A stretch of 40,337 nucleotides of DNA from Fidelibacterota bacterium (GTDB lineage: Bacteria > Fidelibacterota > Fidelibacteria > Fidelibacterales > Fidelibacteraceae). This document shows, one piece after another, positions 17,063-26,031 of this stretch. The position numbers were made by a program, and so were the translations under genes. The stretch lies in contig JASGMP010000006.1 in assembly GCA_030156395.1 (NCBI GenBank), positions 1 through 40,337 of the forward strand, written 5' to 3'. The notes below the pieces were generated by a model, which searched no databases, was not told where the DNA came from, and was given only the letters and a program-made list of their open reading frames with translations. Each line of letters begins with the position of its first letter. Position 1 is the stretch's first letter.

Positions 17063-17392
17063 ATGTCTAAAGGTGGATTCAAATACGAAGGGGACCGCCC
17101 CGAAGATATTTTTGAAGCAATTATTATTATGGCAAAACGGGCGCGTCAGATCAATCAACGACGGGCTGACAAATTTACTCTCCGTCCCTATCAGGTTTCT
17201 GAGGGGGAAGAAGAAGTGGAACAGGAAGCCTTGTATGATGATTTTGACTTTGACAGTCTGGAAAAACCCACAACCATGGCTATGCGTCAATATGCCAATC
17301 AAGACATTGAATATGAATACAGTGATCCTGACGAAGAGTATGACGAAATAGAAGATAATTCCATGTTTGAGATGGATGACCATCTGATTTGA
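17063..17392 (+). CDS. rpoZ: RNA polymerase omega subunit, with acidic linker and tail
   Basis: The omega-like core is visible in DIFEAIIIMAKRARQINQRR (15-34) and resumes at EKPTTMAMRQYANQDIEYE (67-85). The two blocks are separated and followed by strongly acidic stretches: of residues 46-109, 25 are Asp or Glu. At 109 residues it is longer than typical omega (about 60-90). The position between gmk and coaBC supports the call. It starts immediately after the gmk stop and its TGA shares one base with the coaBC ATG. Confidence 0.85.
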   Translation: MSKGGFKYEGDRPEDIFEAIIIMAKRARQINQRRADKFTLRPYQVSEGEEEVEQEALYDDFDFDSLEKPTTMAMRQYANQDIEYEYSDPDEEYDEIEDNSMFEMDDHLI

Positions 17393-18591
17393 TGGACGCT
17401 CTGAGAGGAAAAAAGATTCTTGTGGGAATCACGGGAGGGATCGCCGTATATAAGGCGGCATCCCTCGTTCGCAGACTCACACACGATTATGACTGTGATG
17501 TGCAGGTGGTGATGACGAAACATGCCCTGGAATTTATGACCCCTTTGACCTTTGAGACCTTTACGGACAAACCGGTGCTGACCAGCATGTGGGAATCAGG
17601 GGGAAAGGTTTCAACCCGTCATATTGACCTTGTAGCTGCTGCAGATATGCTTCTGATTGTGCCTGCCACGGCTAATATTGTGGGAAAAACCGCTTCAGGT
17701 ATAGGAGACGATCTCTTAAGTACCATGATCCTGGTAGCCGATCCTGAAAAATGCTTTTTTGCCCTGGCTATGAATACCCGCATGTATGAAAACCCGTTTT
17801 TTCAACAAAACCGAAAGGCACTCCTCGATGCGGGTTATGAAATCATTGAACCGGAAGACGGACCTCTTGCTTCCCGGACAGAAGGGGAGGGAAAGGGACG
17901 TTTGGCAGATGAAAAAACCATTCTGTCTGAAATAAACGATTATTTTTCATTCCGTGGAATGTTAAAGGGAAAAAAGGTGCTGATCAGCGGGGGACCCACA
18001 CGGGAATACCTGGATGATATCCGCTTTATCTCAAATCCTTCTACAGGCAAAATGGGAATAGCCCTGGCCCGCGCAGCTGCCATGGCCGGAGCCGAGGTGA
18101 CATTGGTCCTGGGCCCCGGCGGTGTGGAAGCTGAAGGTCCCTATACCACGATCCGGGTGATTACAGCCCGTGAAATGGCCCATGAGCTCTTATCCCGTTA
18201 TGAAAAAAACCAGATTGTAATCATGGCTGCGGCGGTGGAAGATATCCGCCCGGAAAAACTGGAGGGAAAGGTAAAAAAACAGGCCATTCCTCCGCACATC
18301 AAACTTTCAGCTACGACGGATATCCTCCGAACAATGGGAGAAAGAAAAACAGATCAGATTCTGGTGGGTTTCAGTGTGGAAATTCAGGATGAAGAGGCTG
18401 CCTCTCTCCGCAAACTGAAGGAAAAAAACCTGGATTTCATCGTGATCAATAATCCTCTGCACAAAGGCGCGGCATTCGGACATGATACCAATGCGTGTAT
18501 TATCCGGGGTAAAGATGGCCTGCGCGTTGAAATACCTTTAATGTCTAAACAGAAACTGGCAAAGAAAATTCTTTCACTGATTGCCGGATAA
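17392..18591 (+). CDS. coaBC: Bifunctional phosphopantothenoylcysteine decarboxylase / phosphopantothenate-cysteine ligase
   Basis: Two consecutive steps of coenzyme A synthesis. The 399 residues have an N-terminal FMN-binding decarboxylase domain (GITGGIAVYKAASLVRRL, catalytic His77 in STRHIDL, Asn128 in AMNTRMYENP). The C-terminal CTP-dependent ligase domain starts near 190 (VLISGGPTREYLDDIRFISNPSTGKMG, then AAAVEDIRP). At the usual CoaC active-site cysteine (ACG-x-GxGR) this protein has LASRTEGEGKGRL, placing Ser161 there. The ATG overlaps the rpoZ stop by one base; an in-frame TTG one codon earlier is unlikely. Confidence 0.95.
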   Translation: MDALRGKKILVGITGGIAVYKAASLVRRLTHDYDCDVQVVMTKHALEFMTPLTFETFTDKPVLTSMWESGGKVSTRHIDLVAAADMLLIVPATANIVGKTASGIGDDLLSTMILVADPEKCFFALAMNTRMYENPFFQQNRKALLDAGYEIIEPEDGPLASRTEGEGKGRLADEKTILSEINDYFSFRGMLKGKKVLISGGPTREYLDDIRFISNPSTGKMGIALARAAAMAGAEVTLVLGPGGVEAEGPYTTIRVITAREMAHELLSRYEKNQIVIMAAAVEDIRPEKLEGKVKKQAIPPHIKLSATTDILRTMGERKTDQILVGFSVEIQDEEAASLRKLKEKNLDFIVINNPLHKGAAFGHDTNACIIRGKDGLRVEIPLMSKQKLAKKILSLIAG

Positions 18592-18596
18592 CAATC

Positions 18597-19250
18597 ATGG
18601 ATCCAAAAAGTCCACAAAAAAGAATACGTTCCTACCTGACGTATGTCCGGGATGTGTTCGGACCAGAACTTTTGGTTAACAGAGAAAAGAAAATGACGGA
18701 ACTGGACCTGTATCGCCAATCCATAGAACAGTGTACAAAATGTGCTTTGTCCCAAACCCGGAAACATTTTGTATTTGGGGATGGCTCTCCGGATGCGGAC
18801 ATTTTATTTGTCGGTGAAGCTCCAGGAGCTGTGGAAGATGAAACAGGCATTCCTTTTGTGGGCCGGGCAGGTAAACTGTTGGATAAAGCCCTTCACCACA
18901 TCGGTTTGGACCGGGACAGTATTTTTATCACCAATGTATTGAAGTGCCGTCCCCCGGGGAACCGGGATCCACTCCCGGATGAAATTGCCTTATGTGAGCC
19001 CTATCTCCATCGCCAGATCGAATTGCTGCATCCCAGAGTCATTGTGGCTTTGGGACGGATTGCCGCCAGGACCCTTCTTCGGCTGCCGTCTGACACGTCT
19101 CTCACATCTATGCGGAAACAATCATTTAAATATCATGGAGTCCCCCTGTGTGTTTTTTATCATCCAGCAGCAATTTTGCGGAATGCCAATCGGGAAGAAG
19201 AGTTTTTTCGGGATTTTGAGAAATTGAAAGAAACGTATTTAAAGGATTAA
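18597..19250 (+). CDS. udg: Family 4 uracil-DNA glycosylase (iron-sulfur)
   Basis: Removes uracil from DNA in base-excision repair. The 217-residue protein carries the motifs [20 protein letters not shown] (73-92) and YHPAAILRN (188-196). The four cysteines expected for a [4Fe-4S] cluster are Cys46 and Cys49 (CTKC), Cys117 ([11 protein letters not shown]) and Cys133. The first ~35 residues form an extra charged helix compared with minimal family members. The domain could also have been annotated as an SPO1-type DNA polymerase-related protein, an older label for this family. It lies 5 bases after coaBC and one base before dnaB. Confidence 0.94.
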   Translation: MDPKSPQKRIRSYLTYVRDVFGPELLVNREKKMTELDLYRQSIEQCTKCALSQTRKHFVFGDGSPDADILFVGEAPGAVEDETGIPFVGRAGKLLDKALHHIGLDRDSIFITNVLKCRPPGNRDPLPDEIALCEPYLHRQIELLHPRVIVALGRIAARTLLRLPSDTSLTSMRKQSFKYHGVPLCVFYHPAAILRNANREEEFFRDFEKLKETYLKD

Positions 19251-19251
19251 C

Positions 19252-20613
19252 ATGGCTCAGGAAAATGTGACACGTATCCCCCCCCAGTCCATTGAATCGG
19301 AAATGGCGGTGCTGGGGGCTATGATGCTGGATGACAGTGCTGCAAGCCGGGGGATTGAACTGCTTACCGAGGATGATTTTTACCGGGAATCCCACCAGCT
19401 GATTTTTCATGCCATGGCAACACTGTACAATGAAAGCAAACCCATTGATCAGCTGACGGTAACGGAGAAACTTTCCCAGCTGAAACACTTGGAAAAATGT
19501 GGCGGTGCTTATTACGTATCCAACCTGGCAGAAGCCATGCCTACGGCAGCCAATATTGATTATTATGCCTCCATTGTGAAAAATAAATCCATTCTCCGCC
19601 ACATTATATCCGTTTCTACCCGCATGGTCACAGAAGCCTACAATGAAGAAGAAGAAACAGAAACCATTCTGGATCAAGCCCAGCAGGAAATTTATAAATT
19701 GAAATCCCAATCCACCCCATCGGACTTTGTGGGAATTCACCAGATTATACATGACACCATTGACCACATTGAGAGCTTAAAAAATCATGATCAGGATGTG
19801 ATCGGACTCCACACCGGTTTTATCGGTCTGGATAAAATGACCTCCGGTTTTCAGCCGTCGGATTTGATTATTATCGCTGGCCGCCCATCCATGGGGAAAA
19901 CAGCCATCAGCCTGAGTATGATGCGCCGCATGGCAGTGGATTATAAGAAAAAAGTGGGTTTTTTCTCCCTTGAAATGTCCAACGAGCAGCTGGTATTGCG
20001 CCTTTTAAGTATGCAAAGCAATATTGACCACCAGAAACTCCGAAAAGGCCGTGTCCCCAATGAAATGTGGGGAACACTTATCGATGCGGCATCCAAGTTG
20101 CACGAATCTGAGATCTATGTGGATGATACACCCAGTTTGACAATTATGGATATCCGCAGTCGGGCCCGACGCCTAAAAATGGAAAAGGGACTCGATATCG
20201 TGTTTGTAGATTACCTTCAAATTGCACGGGGTATCACAAGCCGCTCATCTACCCGGGAACAGGAAATATCCTCCATCAGCCAGGGACTTAAAGCCATGGC
20301 CAAGGAACTCCACATCCCCGTTGTGGCGGTTGCCCAGCTGAACCGTGCCGTGGATGCCCGGTCCGGCGATCACAGACCCCACCTCTCGGATTTGCGCGAA
20401 TCCGGAGCCATTGAGCAGGATGCCGATGTGGTGATGTTCATTTACCGGGAAGAGGTCTATTCCAAAGATCCCGAACATGAAGGCAAGGCGGAACTCATCT
20501 TGTCTAAACAGCGAAATGGTCCCATTGGAAGAATTCCTCTCACCTTTGAAAAACACCTGACCCGTTTTGAAAATGCACCGGTGGGGGATTATGATATTGA
20601 TGAGGCGTTCTAA
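19252..20613 (+). CDS. dnaB: Replicative DNA helicase
   Basis: Hexameric helicase at the replication fork. Of 453 residues, the N-terminal DnaG-interacting domain starts PPQSIESEMAVLGAMMLDD. The RecA-like domain carries Walker A AGRPSMGKTAIS, FFSLEMSNEQLVLRL, Walker B region VFVDYLQI, VVAVAQLNRAVD and LSDLRESGAIEQDADVVMFIYRE with the arginine finger. Length is that of an intein-free enzyme. Its TAA shares a base with the ATG of the rel gene. Confidence 0.97.
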   Translation: MAQENVTRIPPQSIESEMAVLGAMMLDDSAASRGIELLTEDDFYRESHQLIFHAMATLYNESKPIDQLTVTEKLSQLKHLEKCGGAYYVSNLAEAMPTAANIDYYASIVKNKSILRHIISVSTRMVTEAYNEEEETETILDQAQQEIYKLKSQSTPSDFVGIHQIIHDTIDHIESLKNHDQDVIGLHTGFIGLDKMTSGFQPSDLIIIAGRPSMGKTAISLSMMRRMAVDYKKKVGFFSLEMSNEQLVLRLLSMQSNIDHQKLRKGRVPNEMWGTLIDAASKLHESEIYVDDTPSLTIMDIRSRARRLKMEKGLDIVFVDYLQIARGITSRSSTREQEISSISQGLKAMAKELHIPVVAVAQLNRAVDARSGDHRPHLSDLRESGAIEQDADVVMFIYREEVYSKDPEHEGKAELILSKQRNGPIGRIPLTFEKHLTRFENAPVGDYDIDEAF

Positions 20614-22784
20614 TGACCTGGAACCTGACAGAAGCAGATCCTAAAAATTATCCCCGGAAGTTTCTGGTTCTCCTGGATGCTGTCAGAAAGTATAATGAAA
20701 ATATTGATCACGATATTCCACTCCTCTGGAAAGCCTATCAGTTTGCCCAAAATGCCCACATGGGGCAATTCAGGCGCTCCGGGGAACCCTATTTTGAGCA
20801 TGTGTACAACACAGCCCTGATCCTGACGGATCTCTCGATGGATACCATTACATTATGTGCCGCTCTCTTGCACGATGTAGTAGAGGATACGGCTATTTCA
20901 GAGGAAATTATCGCCGAGGAATTTTCTCCCACCATCGCTTTTTTGGTGAAAGGTGTGACCAAAATCGGGGGGATCAAGTTCAACAGTGAACAGGAGCAAC
21001 AGGCTGAAAATTTCCGGAAAATGCTTTTGGGTGTGGCAGAGGATATTCGGGTGCTGATTATCAAATTTGCGGACAGGCTTCACAATATGCGCACCCTGGG
21101 TTCATTACCTGTGGTTAAGCAACGGCGCATCGCCATTGAAACCCGTGATGTCTATGCTCCTTTAGCCCATCGTTTGGGAATGTACCGCCTGAAAATGGAA
21201 ATGGAAGATCTGGCTCTGAAATATCTGGAACCCCGTATCTTTAATTTTCTGGAAAAAAAAGTCAGTGCCAAACGGGAAGAGCTGGAAGCCTACATCAATA
21301 ATTTTACCGGACTTATTGATAAAAAACTCAGGGAAAACGGCATTGAAGCCGTCATCTTCGGACGTCTGAAACATTTTTATTCCATCTACAACAAGATGAA
21401 AAAACAGAACAAACCCTTTGAGGAAATTTATGATGTCCTGGCGATCCGGGTGATTGTGAACACCGTGGCAGAATGTTATGCTTCCCTGGGGTATGTCCAT
21501 CAGTTGTTCAAGCCCATCCCCGAACGTTTTCGGGATTTTATCGCCAATGCCAAATCCAATGGATATCAGTCTATACATTCAACGGTTATCGGCCCGGGAG
21601 GTAAACTCATTGAAATTCAAATCCGGACCCATGAGATGCATAAAAAGGCGGAAGTGGGTATTGCGGCACACTGGAAATACAAAGAATCTAAAGACAGTGA
21701 TGACAGTCTGGACAAACACATACAGTGGCTTAGAGATTTAGTGGATATGCTGAAATCCGATTCAGCCAATGAGTCGGATTTTATGGAAACTCTGAAGATC
21801 GATCTTTTCAAGGATGAAATATTTGTTTTTACACCCAAGGGGGATCTGATCAGCCTTCCCAAAGGATCCACCGCCCTTGATTTTGCTTTTGCCGTTCACA
21901 CGGAAATCGGTCTGCGATGTATCGGTGCCAAGGTCAATGCCAAAATTGTTCCTCTGAACACCGAATTGAGCAGTGGCGACCAGATCGAAATCATTACTTC
22001 TGCCAACCACAGTCCAAGCTATAACTGGCTGAAATACGTCCGGACCAACAAAGCCCGTTCCCGAATTCGCAAATGGCTTCAGCGGAATGAATTTGAACAG
22101 AGCGTTAAACTGGGTGAAGAAATCCTGGAGAAGGGACTCCGGCGGCTGAAAAAAGCGGATAAAATCAAGGAGGTACGGGAACGGTACCAGGAAATGGGAT
22201 ATCAGACCCTGGATCTTTTTCACCAGGCGTTAGGGAAGGGGGATCTGACACTTCGGGATGTGGTAAACACCTTATTGGATGAATCGGAAAAACCCGGGGA
22301 CAGTGAATACACGGTAGCTAAAATTCTCCGTCCCTTTACCCGGACGACCCAAGGGGTAACCATTCAGGGACTGGACAATGTCATGGTCCAGTTCGCCAAG
22401 TGCTGTAATCCTATTCCCGGAGATGACATTGTCGGTTTTATCACCCGGGGGCGGGGTATTACGGTTCATCGCAGCAACTGTAAGAATATCCCTAAAATTG
22501 AGTCTGAACAAGATCGACTGATTGATGTCACATGGGATCTAAAAGGCGGGCGGACCTTTATAACCCGTCTTAATATTATTTGTGAAGATCGTAAAAATAT
22601 GATGTATGATATCATGGCGGTGATTCGTGAAATGAATACCAATATGTTGTCAGTAAATTTTGATGTGGAAGGTAAGCTGGCCCGTGGACAAGTAGCCATC
22701 ATGGTGGAAAATGTCCGTCATGCCGGACGGATTATTGCCAAAATCAAAAAAATACCCGGGATACTCTCGGTTGAACGTATGTAG
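20613..22784 (+). CDS. Bifunctional (p)ppGpp synthetase/hydrolase (RelA/SpoT homologue)
   Basis: Stringent-response alarmone enzyme of 723 residues. The HD hydrolase domain appears intact (GEPYFEHVYNTALIL; HDVVEDT with His87-Asp88 and Glu91-Asp92). The synthetase domain follows (FGRLKHFYSIYNKMKKQ, YDVLAIRVIV, RFRDFIANAKSNGYQSIHS), then TGS (FVFTPKGDLISLPKGSTALDFAFAVH), a CCNPIPGDDIVGFITRGRGI zinc-finger-like helix region and a C-terminal ACT domain. Both activities are predicted, so it is a Rel/SpoT-type protein rather than monofunctional RelA. It overlaps dnaB by one base, and HU follows 9 bases later. Confidence 0.95.
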   Translation: MTWNLTEADPKNYPRKFLVLLDAVRKYNENIDHDIPLLWKAYQFAQNAHMGQFRRSGEPYFEHVYNTALILTDLSMDTITLCAALLHDVVEDTAISEEIIAEEFSPTIAFLVKGVTKIGGIKFNSEQEQQAENFRKMLLGVAEDIRVLIIKFADRLHNMRTLGSLPVVKQRRIAIETRDVYAPLAHRLGMYRLKMEMEDLALKYLEPRIFNFLEKKVSAKREELEAYINNFTGLIDKKLRENGIEAVIFGRLKHFYSIYNKMKKQNKPFEEIYDVLAIRVIVNTVAECYASLGYVHQLFKPIPERFRDFIANAKSNGYQSIHSTVIGPGGKLIEIQIRTHEMHKKAEVGIAAHWKYKESKDSDDSLDKHIQWLRDLVDMLKSDSANESDFMETLKIDLFKDEIFVFTPKGDLISLPKGSTALDFAFAVHTEIGLRCIGAKVNAKIVPLNTELSSGDQIEIITSANHSPSYNWLKYVRTNKARSRIRKWLQRNEFEQSVKLGEEILEKGLRRLKKADKIKEVRERYQEMGYQTLDLFHQALGKGDLTLRDVVNTLLDESEKPGDSEYTVAKILRPFTRTTQGVTIQGLDNVMVQFAKCCNPIPGDDIVGFITRGRGITVHRSNCKNIPKIESEQDRLIDVTWDLKGGRTFITRLNIICEDRKNMMYDIMAVIREMNTNMLSVNFDVEGKLARGQVAIMVENVRHAGRIIAKIKKIPGILSVERM

Positions 22785-22793
22785 GAAGGGATT

Positions 22794-23117
22794 ATGACTG
22801 AAATCACGTACACCAAAAAAGATGTAGCCATCAAATTGCAAAACCGCCTGGATTTAAACCTCTATGTGGCAGAAGAGATGGTGGACGGACTATTTTCTGT
22901 CCTCCGGGAATTGCTGATGGAGGAAACAGCGGAGAAAGTCCGTATTGAAATCCGGAATTTTGGCGTGTTTGAGGTAAAACCCACACAAGCCAAACCTAAG
23001 GCAAGGAACCCGCGCACAAATGAAGTGGTCCATGTTCCTCCCCGGAGAAAGACCCATTTTAAACCGGGGAAAATCCTTAAAGAATACCTAAAAACACCGC
23101 TGAATAGCCATGGGTAG
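22794..23117 (+). CDS. HU/IHF-family DNA-binding protein (second, divergent)
   Basis: A 107-residue DNA-bending protein. YTKKDVAIKLQNRLDLNL forms the N-terminal helices, IRNFGVFEVKPTQAKPKARNPR the core and start of the beta arm, and VVHVPPRRKTHFKPGKILKE the conserved C-terminal part. It differs clearly from the HU-like protein at 6462, with a shorter hydrophobic pattern and a more basic arm. It may therefore be IHF-like or a specialised paralogue. The reading frame overlaps ruvX by 8 bases. Confidence 0.92.
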   Translation: MTEITYTKKDVAIKLQNRLDLNLYVAEEMVDGLFSVLRELLMEETAEKVRIEIRNFGVFEVKPTQAKPKARNPRTNEVVHVPPRRKTHFKPGKILKEYLKTPLNSHG

Positions 23118-23529
23118 AATTCTGGCTGTCGACTACGGACATAAAAGAGTGGGACTTGCCTTGTCTGATCCCCTGAATATTGTAGCAACTCCACTGGATA
23201 CCTTGCAGGTGAAAGGTGAAGATGCGGTGTTACAGTCACTTGAAAATCTTATCAAAAAATGGCAGGTAAACCAGCTCCTGATAGGCTATCCCCTGGGACT
23301 TAAAGGTGTAAAGACAAAACAAACACTGGAAGTAGAGCGTTTTGTAGAGGTCTTGAAAAAGCGTATTTCCCTTCCCGTAACCCTTTGGGATGAACGCTTT
23401 ACCAGTGCCGAAGCAAAAGATATTCTCCGTCAAAAAGGCGTCAGACCTTCTGAGAACAAGGGACTTGTTGACCAGATGTCTGCTCGGATCATTTTACAGG
23501 AATATCTTGATTACGGATTGAAACGATGA
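23110..23529 (+). CDS. ruvX: Holliday junction resolvase-like protein (YqgF)
   Basis: RNase H-fold protein of 139 residues, implicated in 16S rRNA 5'-end maturation and sometimes annotated as a putative Holliday junction resolvase. ILAVDYGHKRVGLALSDPL is the N-terminal catalytic strand with the first Asp, LLIGYPLGLKG contains the second region, and LWDERFTSAEAKDIL carries the conserved DERxTS motif, with a final acidic patch in DQMSARIILQEYL. It starts inside the HU 3' end and overlaps lnt by 4 bases. Confidence 0.95.
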   Translation: MGRILAVDYGHKRVGLALSDPLNIVATPLDTLQVKGEDAVLQSLENLIKKWQVNQLLIGYPLGLKGVKTKQTLEVERFVEVLKKRISLPVTLWDERFTSAEAKDILRQKGVRPSENKGLVDQMSARIILQEYLDYGLKR

Positions 23530-25052
23530 AAAATTCCCTGAAATATACCCTGTTGATCGTTGTTTCGGCTTTGGCCATGGCCATGACCTTTGCACCGGCC
23601 AATGCCTGGATTCTGGGGTATTTTTCCCTGATACCGCTCCTGCATGTTTTTTACAAGGACCCCCAAAAAGGCTTTGCCCGAGGCTATCTTTTCGGTTTGA
23701 TTTATTCATTGGTTCTGGTTCATTGGCTTGCCTTTAACAGCGGGGCTTCGGTGTGGCTTGTGACGCTGTCCGCTTTTTTGGCGGCTGCCTTTTTGGCTTT
23801 GAATTACGGAGTGATCGGCTGGCTGACTGTCCTGCATATCCGACGCCATGGCGGATTGGGATTATTTGTCTTTCCCATTGTGTGGACTGTTGTTGAATTT
23901 ATACGTTCATTCGGAACTCTGGGCTTCCAATGGGTCCTCGTGGCAAATGGTCAAACAGCCAATATCCCCTATATTCAAATGGCTGATCTGGGCGGACCTT
24001 TTCTCATTTCTTTTTTTCTGGTATCGGTAAATACCCTTTTGTACAGCCTTCTTATGAGAACTCCGGTTTACCGGGGAATCCGGCAAATTTCATATATCCT
24101 CCTGGGACTCTTCCTGGTTGTGCCCTATACTTACGGAATTATCCGTTTGTATCAACAGAACGAGTCAGTTAAATCCCATGTGTTCCGGCTTGTACAACCG
24201 AATTATGATTCTCATGAAAAGTGGGAAAGGCAAAGGCGGGATGAAATCTTTAAAACCCTGATATCCCTCAGCCGGTCACAGGGGGTGGATAGTGTGGATA
24301 TCATTGTTTGGCCTGAAAGCGCCACACCTGTTTATATCCGGACCCAAAAGAAGTACCGGACCATGCTGGAAAAACTCAGCCGGGAAACCGGCAGCGTTTT
24401 AATCTCCGGGGTTCCCGACTACTTTGTCCGGAACCATGAAGTCTTTGTGACCAACAGTCTGTATGTGTTTGAACCTCACCAGGGGATTACAGGAAAGTAT
24501 AATAAACAGAAATTGGTCCCTTTTGGAGAGTATATTCCCCTGTCCGATGTGTTTCCAAAACTGGCCCGCCTGAATCTGGGCCAGGGAAATTTTACAGCCG
24601 GAAAAAATGAACCCTTGCTGAAGGTGAATTCTCTGGATGTAACTCTGGCTCCTATGATCTGTTATGAATCGGTGTTTTCCCGGGATGCTTATGAAAAGGT
24701 CCGGAACGGGGGTGAATATCATATCCTGGTTACCAATGACAGTTGGTTTGGAGATTCCTGGGGACCTTATCAACATGCCGCCCAGGCAATTTTTCGTGCC
24801 ATTGAAACCCGAAGGCCAGTCATCCGTTGTGCCAATACCGGTATTTCTATGGCGATTGACCCTACAGGGCGCATCTTGAAACAACTTCCCCTCAATACCC
24901 GGGGATTCATGGATGTCCGAATGAAGGTCCCGGCTGTGCAAAGTCCCTATGTGCAGTCCGGAAACGCCTTTGCTTTTATTTTGTCCGGTGTGCTGCTGGG
25001 AATTTTACTGACGCCCCTGTGGCCGGCGAAAGGAAATCGGAATGATCCATAA
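23526..25052 (+). CDS. lnt: Apolipoprotein N-acyltransferase
   Basis: Inner-membrane enzyme adding the third acyl chain to lipoproteins, and evidence of a diderm envelope. The 508 residues have about six N-terminal transmembrane helices (through ~205), then a nitrilase-like periplasmic domain with the catalytic triad Glu264 (VWPESATP), Lys329 (KQKLVPFGEY) and Cys379 (MICYESVF). VTNDSWFGDSWGPYQHA supplies the conserved loop. A final transmembrane segment lies at about 485-500. The 3' end overlaps the next gene by 11 bases. Confidence 0.96.
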   Translation: MKNSLKYTLLIVVSALAMAMTFAPANAWILGYFSLIPLLHVFYKDPQKGFARGYLFGLIYSLVLVHWLAFNSGASVWLVTLSAFLAAAFLALNYGVIGWLTVLHIRRHGGLGLFVFPIVWTVVEFIRSFGTLGFQWVLVANGQTANIPYIQMADLGGPFLISFFLVSVNTLLYSLLMRTPVYRGIRQISYILLGLFLVVPYTYGIIRLYQQNESVKSHVFRLVQPNYDSHEKWERQRRDEIFKTLISLSRSQGVDSVDIIVWPESATPVYIRTQKKYRTMLEKLSRETGSVLISGVPDYFVRNHEVFVTNSLYVFEPHQGITGKYNKQKLVPFGEYIPLSDVFPKLARLNLGQGNFTAGKNEPLLKVNSLDVTLAPMICYESVFSRDAYEKVRNGGEYHILVTNDSWFGDSWGPYQHAAQAIFRAIETRRPVIRCANTGISMAIDPTGRILKQLPLNTRGFMDVRMKVPAVQSPYVQSGNAFAFILSGVLLGILLTPLWPAKGNRNDP

Positions 25053-25419
25053 AGGATTGTGTGCTCTGCTTTTGGGGATTTCTCTCCTTTCCGCTGCCGA
25101 AGAAAAGGAACGGGTCTATTTCCCGCCTGATACGCCATATCTGGAAAAGGTTTACCATGCATTGAATGAACAAAACTATTTGCTGGTGGAAGATTCAACA
25201 GCAGCAGACTGGAAAGGTTCTTTGGTGATGACGGATTTCTCCGATTCTATCCGCTATGAAATTCTCTTGGACAAGCCTTCTGGAGCCTCGGTGATTGCCG
25301 GTGTTTTTTATCTGAAACCTGTGGCAGGAAAAATCGTTCTAAAACAGATCCGGGATTTTTCACTGTGGTTTGCTGTAACCAACCTGATCATTCTGGGTTT
25401 GTTTTTCATCCGTTTTTAA
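25042..25419 (+). CDS. Uncharacterised small envelope protein with signal peptide and C-terminal TM
   Basis: A 125-residue protein not matched to a family. The first 18 residues (MIHKGLCALLLGISLLSA) look like a signal peptide. The middle (19-100) is soluble with mixed beta-like pattern (GSLVMTDFSDSIRYEILLDKP), and one hydrophobic segment near the end (FAVTNLIILGLFFIRF) could anchor it in the membrane. It overlaps the lnt 3' end by 11 bases with an AAAGGA site upstream, so co-expression with lnt is likely. Confidence 0.65.
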   Translation: MIHKGLCALLLGISLLSAAEEKERVYFPPDTPYLEKVYHALNEQNYLLVEDSTAADWKGSLVMTDFSDSIRYEILLDKPSGASVIAGVFYLKPVAGKIVLKQIRDFSLWFAVTNLIILGLFFIRF

Positions 25420-25437
25420 AAAAGAAATGAGGGTTCT

Positions 25438-26031
25438 GTGAAAATTTTCAAAAAGTGTCTCTTCCTTTTTTTCATGCTCATGAGTTTGGTTTATGCATCA
25501 GACAACAGAGCTATATTAAAAAGCCTGATTCTTCCCGGTTGGGGAGAACATAGTCTGGATGCATCTCGCAGAGGCCGGAGCTTCATGATTGCAGAAGCAG
25601 GGCTCTGGATCTCCTATGCCGCTTTGTACCGGTACAGGGATATACAGCATGATGATATGGTACACTATGCCAGAGCCTATTCCGGAGCCGCCGATTTTCA
25701 CGGAAGTTCCCAGTACTGGGTGGATATGGGCAGTTACCTGACCTGGGAAGAGCACCGGGAAGAAATGCTTGAAAACAGGATGCCTGATAAAATTTATGAT
25801 GAACAGTATGCCTGGAACTGGGAATCACTGGATTATGCCAATACTTTCCGGGATATCCGGATTAAGAAAGATCGGACAGACCAACAAATGACTTTTCTCA
25901 TAGGAGGTATGATATTTAATCGTCTGGTCAGTATGCTGGACGTGATTTATCTATCCCGTTCCCTGGAATCCTCTATACAGATAAGTCCTGAAGAAACGTC
26001 AATCAATTTCTCCATTTCCCTGAATCCATGA
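25438..26031 (+). CDS. DUF5683-like envelope protein, function unknown
   Basis: A 197-residue protein starting at GTG 25438 after a GAGGG site. It has a signal peptide (KKCLFLFFMLMSLVYA) followed by LKSLILPGWGEHSLD, which resembles the S-x-LPGxGQ motif of DUF5683-type proteins found in FCB genomes. A second hydrophobic stretch (FMIAEAGLWISYAALYRY) follows. The remainder is rich in Tyr, Trp, Asp and Arg, and a third hydrophobic stretch occurs near the end. Family assignment is tentative. It overlaps the EcfT-like gene by 4 bases. Confidence 0.6.
   Translation: MKIFKKCLFLFFMLMSLVYASDNRAILKSLILPGWGEHSLDASRRGRSFMIAEAGLWISYAALYRYRDIQHDDMVHYARAYSGAADFHGSSQYWVDMGSYLTWEEHREEMLENRMPDKIYDEQYAWNWESLDYANTFRDIRIKKDRTDQQMTFLIGGMIFNRLVSMLDVIYLSRSLESSIQISPEETSINFSISLNP

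Noticed and set aside
16658-17383. Minus-strand frame of about 240 codons opposite gmk and rpoZ
   Set aside because: Shadow of two well-supported genes. It has no domain pattern, and its Phe/His-rich composition mirrors the Glu/Lys-rich sense strand.
19252-20613. Possible intein in dnaB
   Set aside because: The protein is 453 residues with uninterrupted Walker and arginine-finger motifs, so no intein is inserted.
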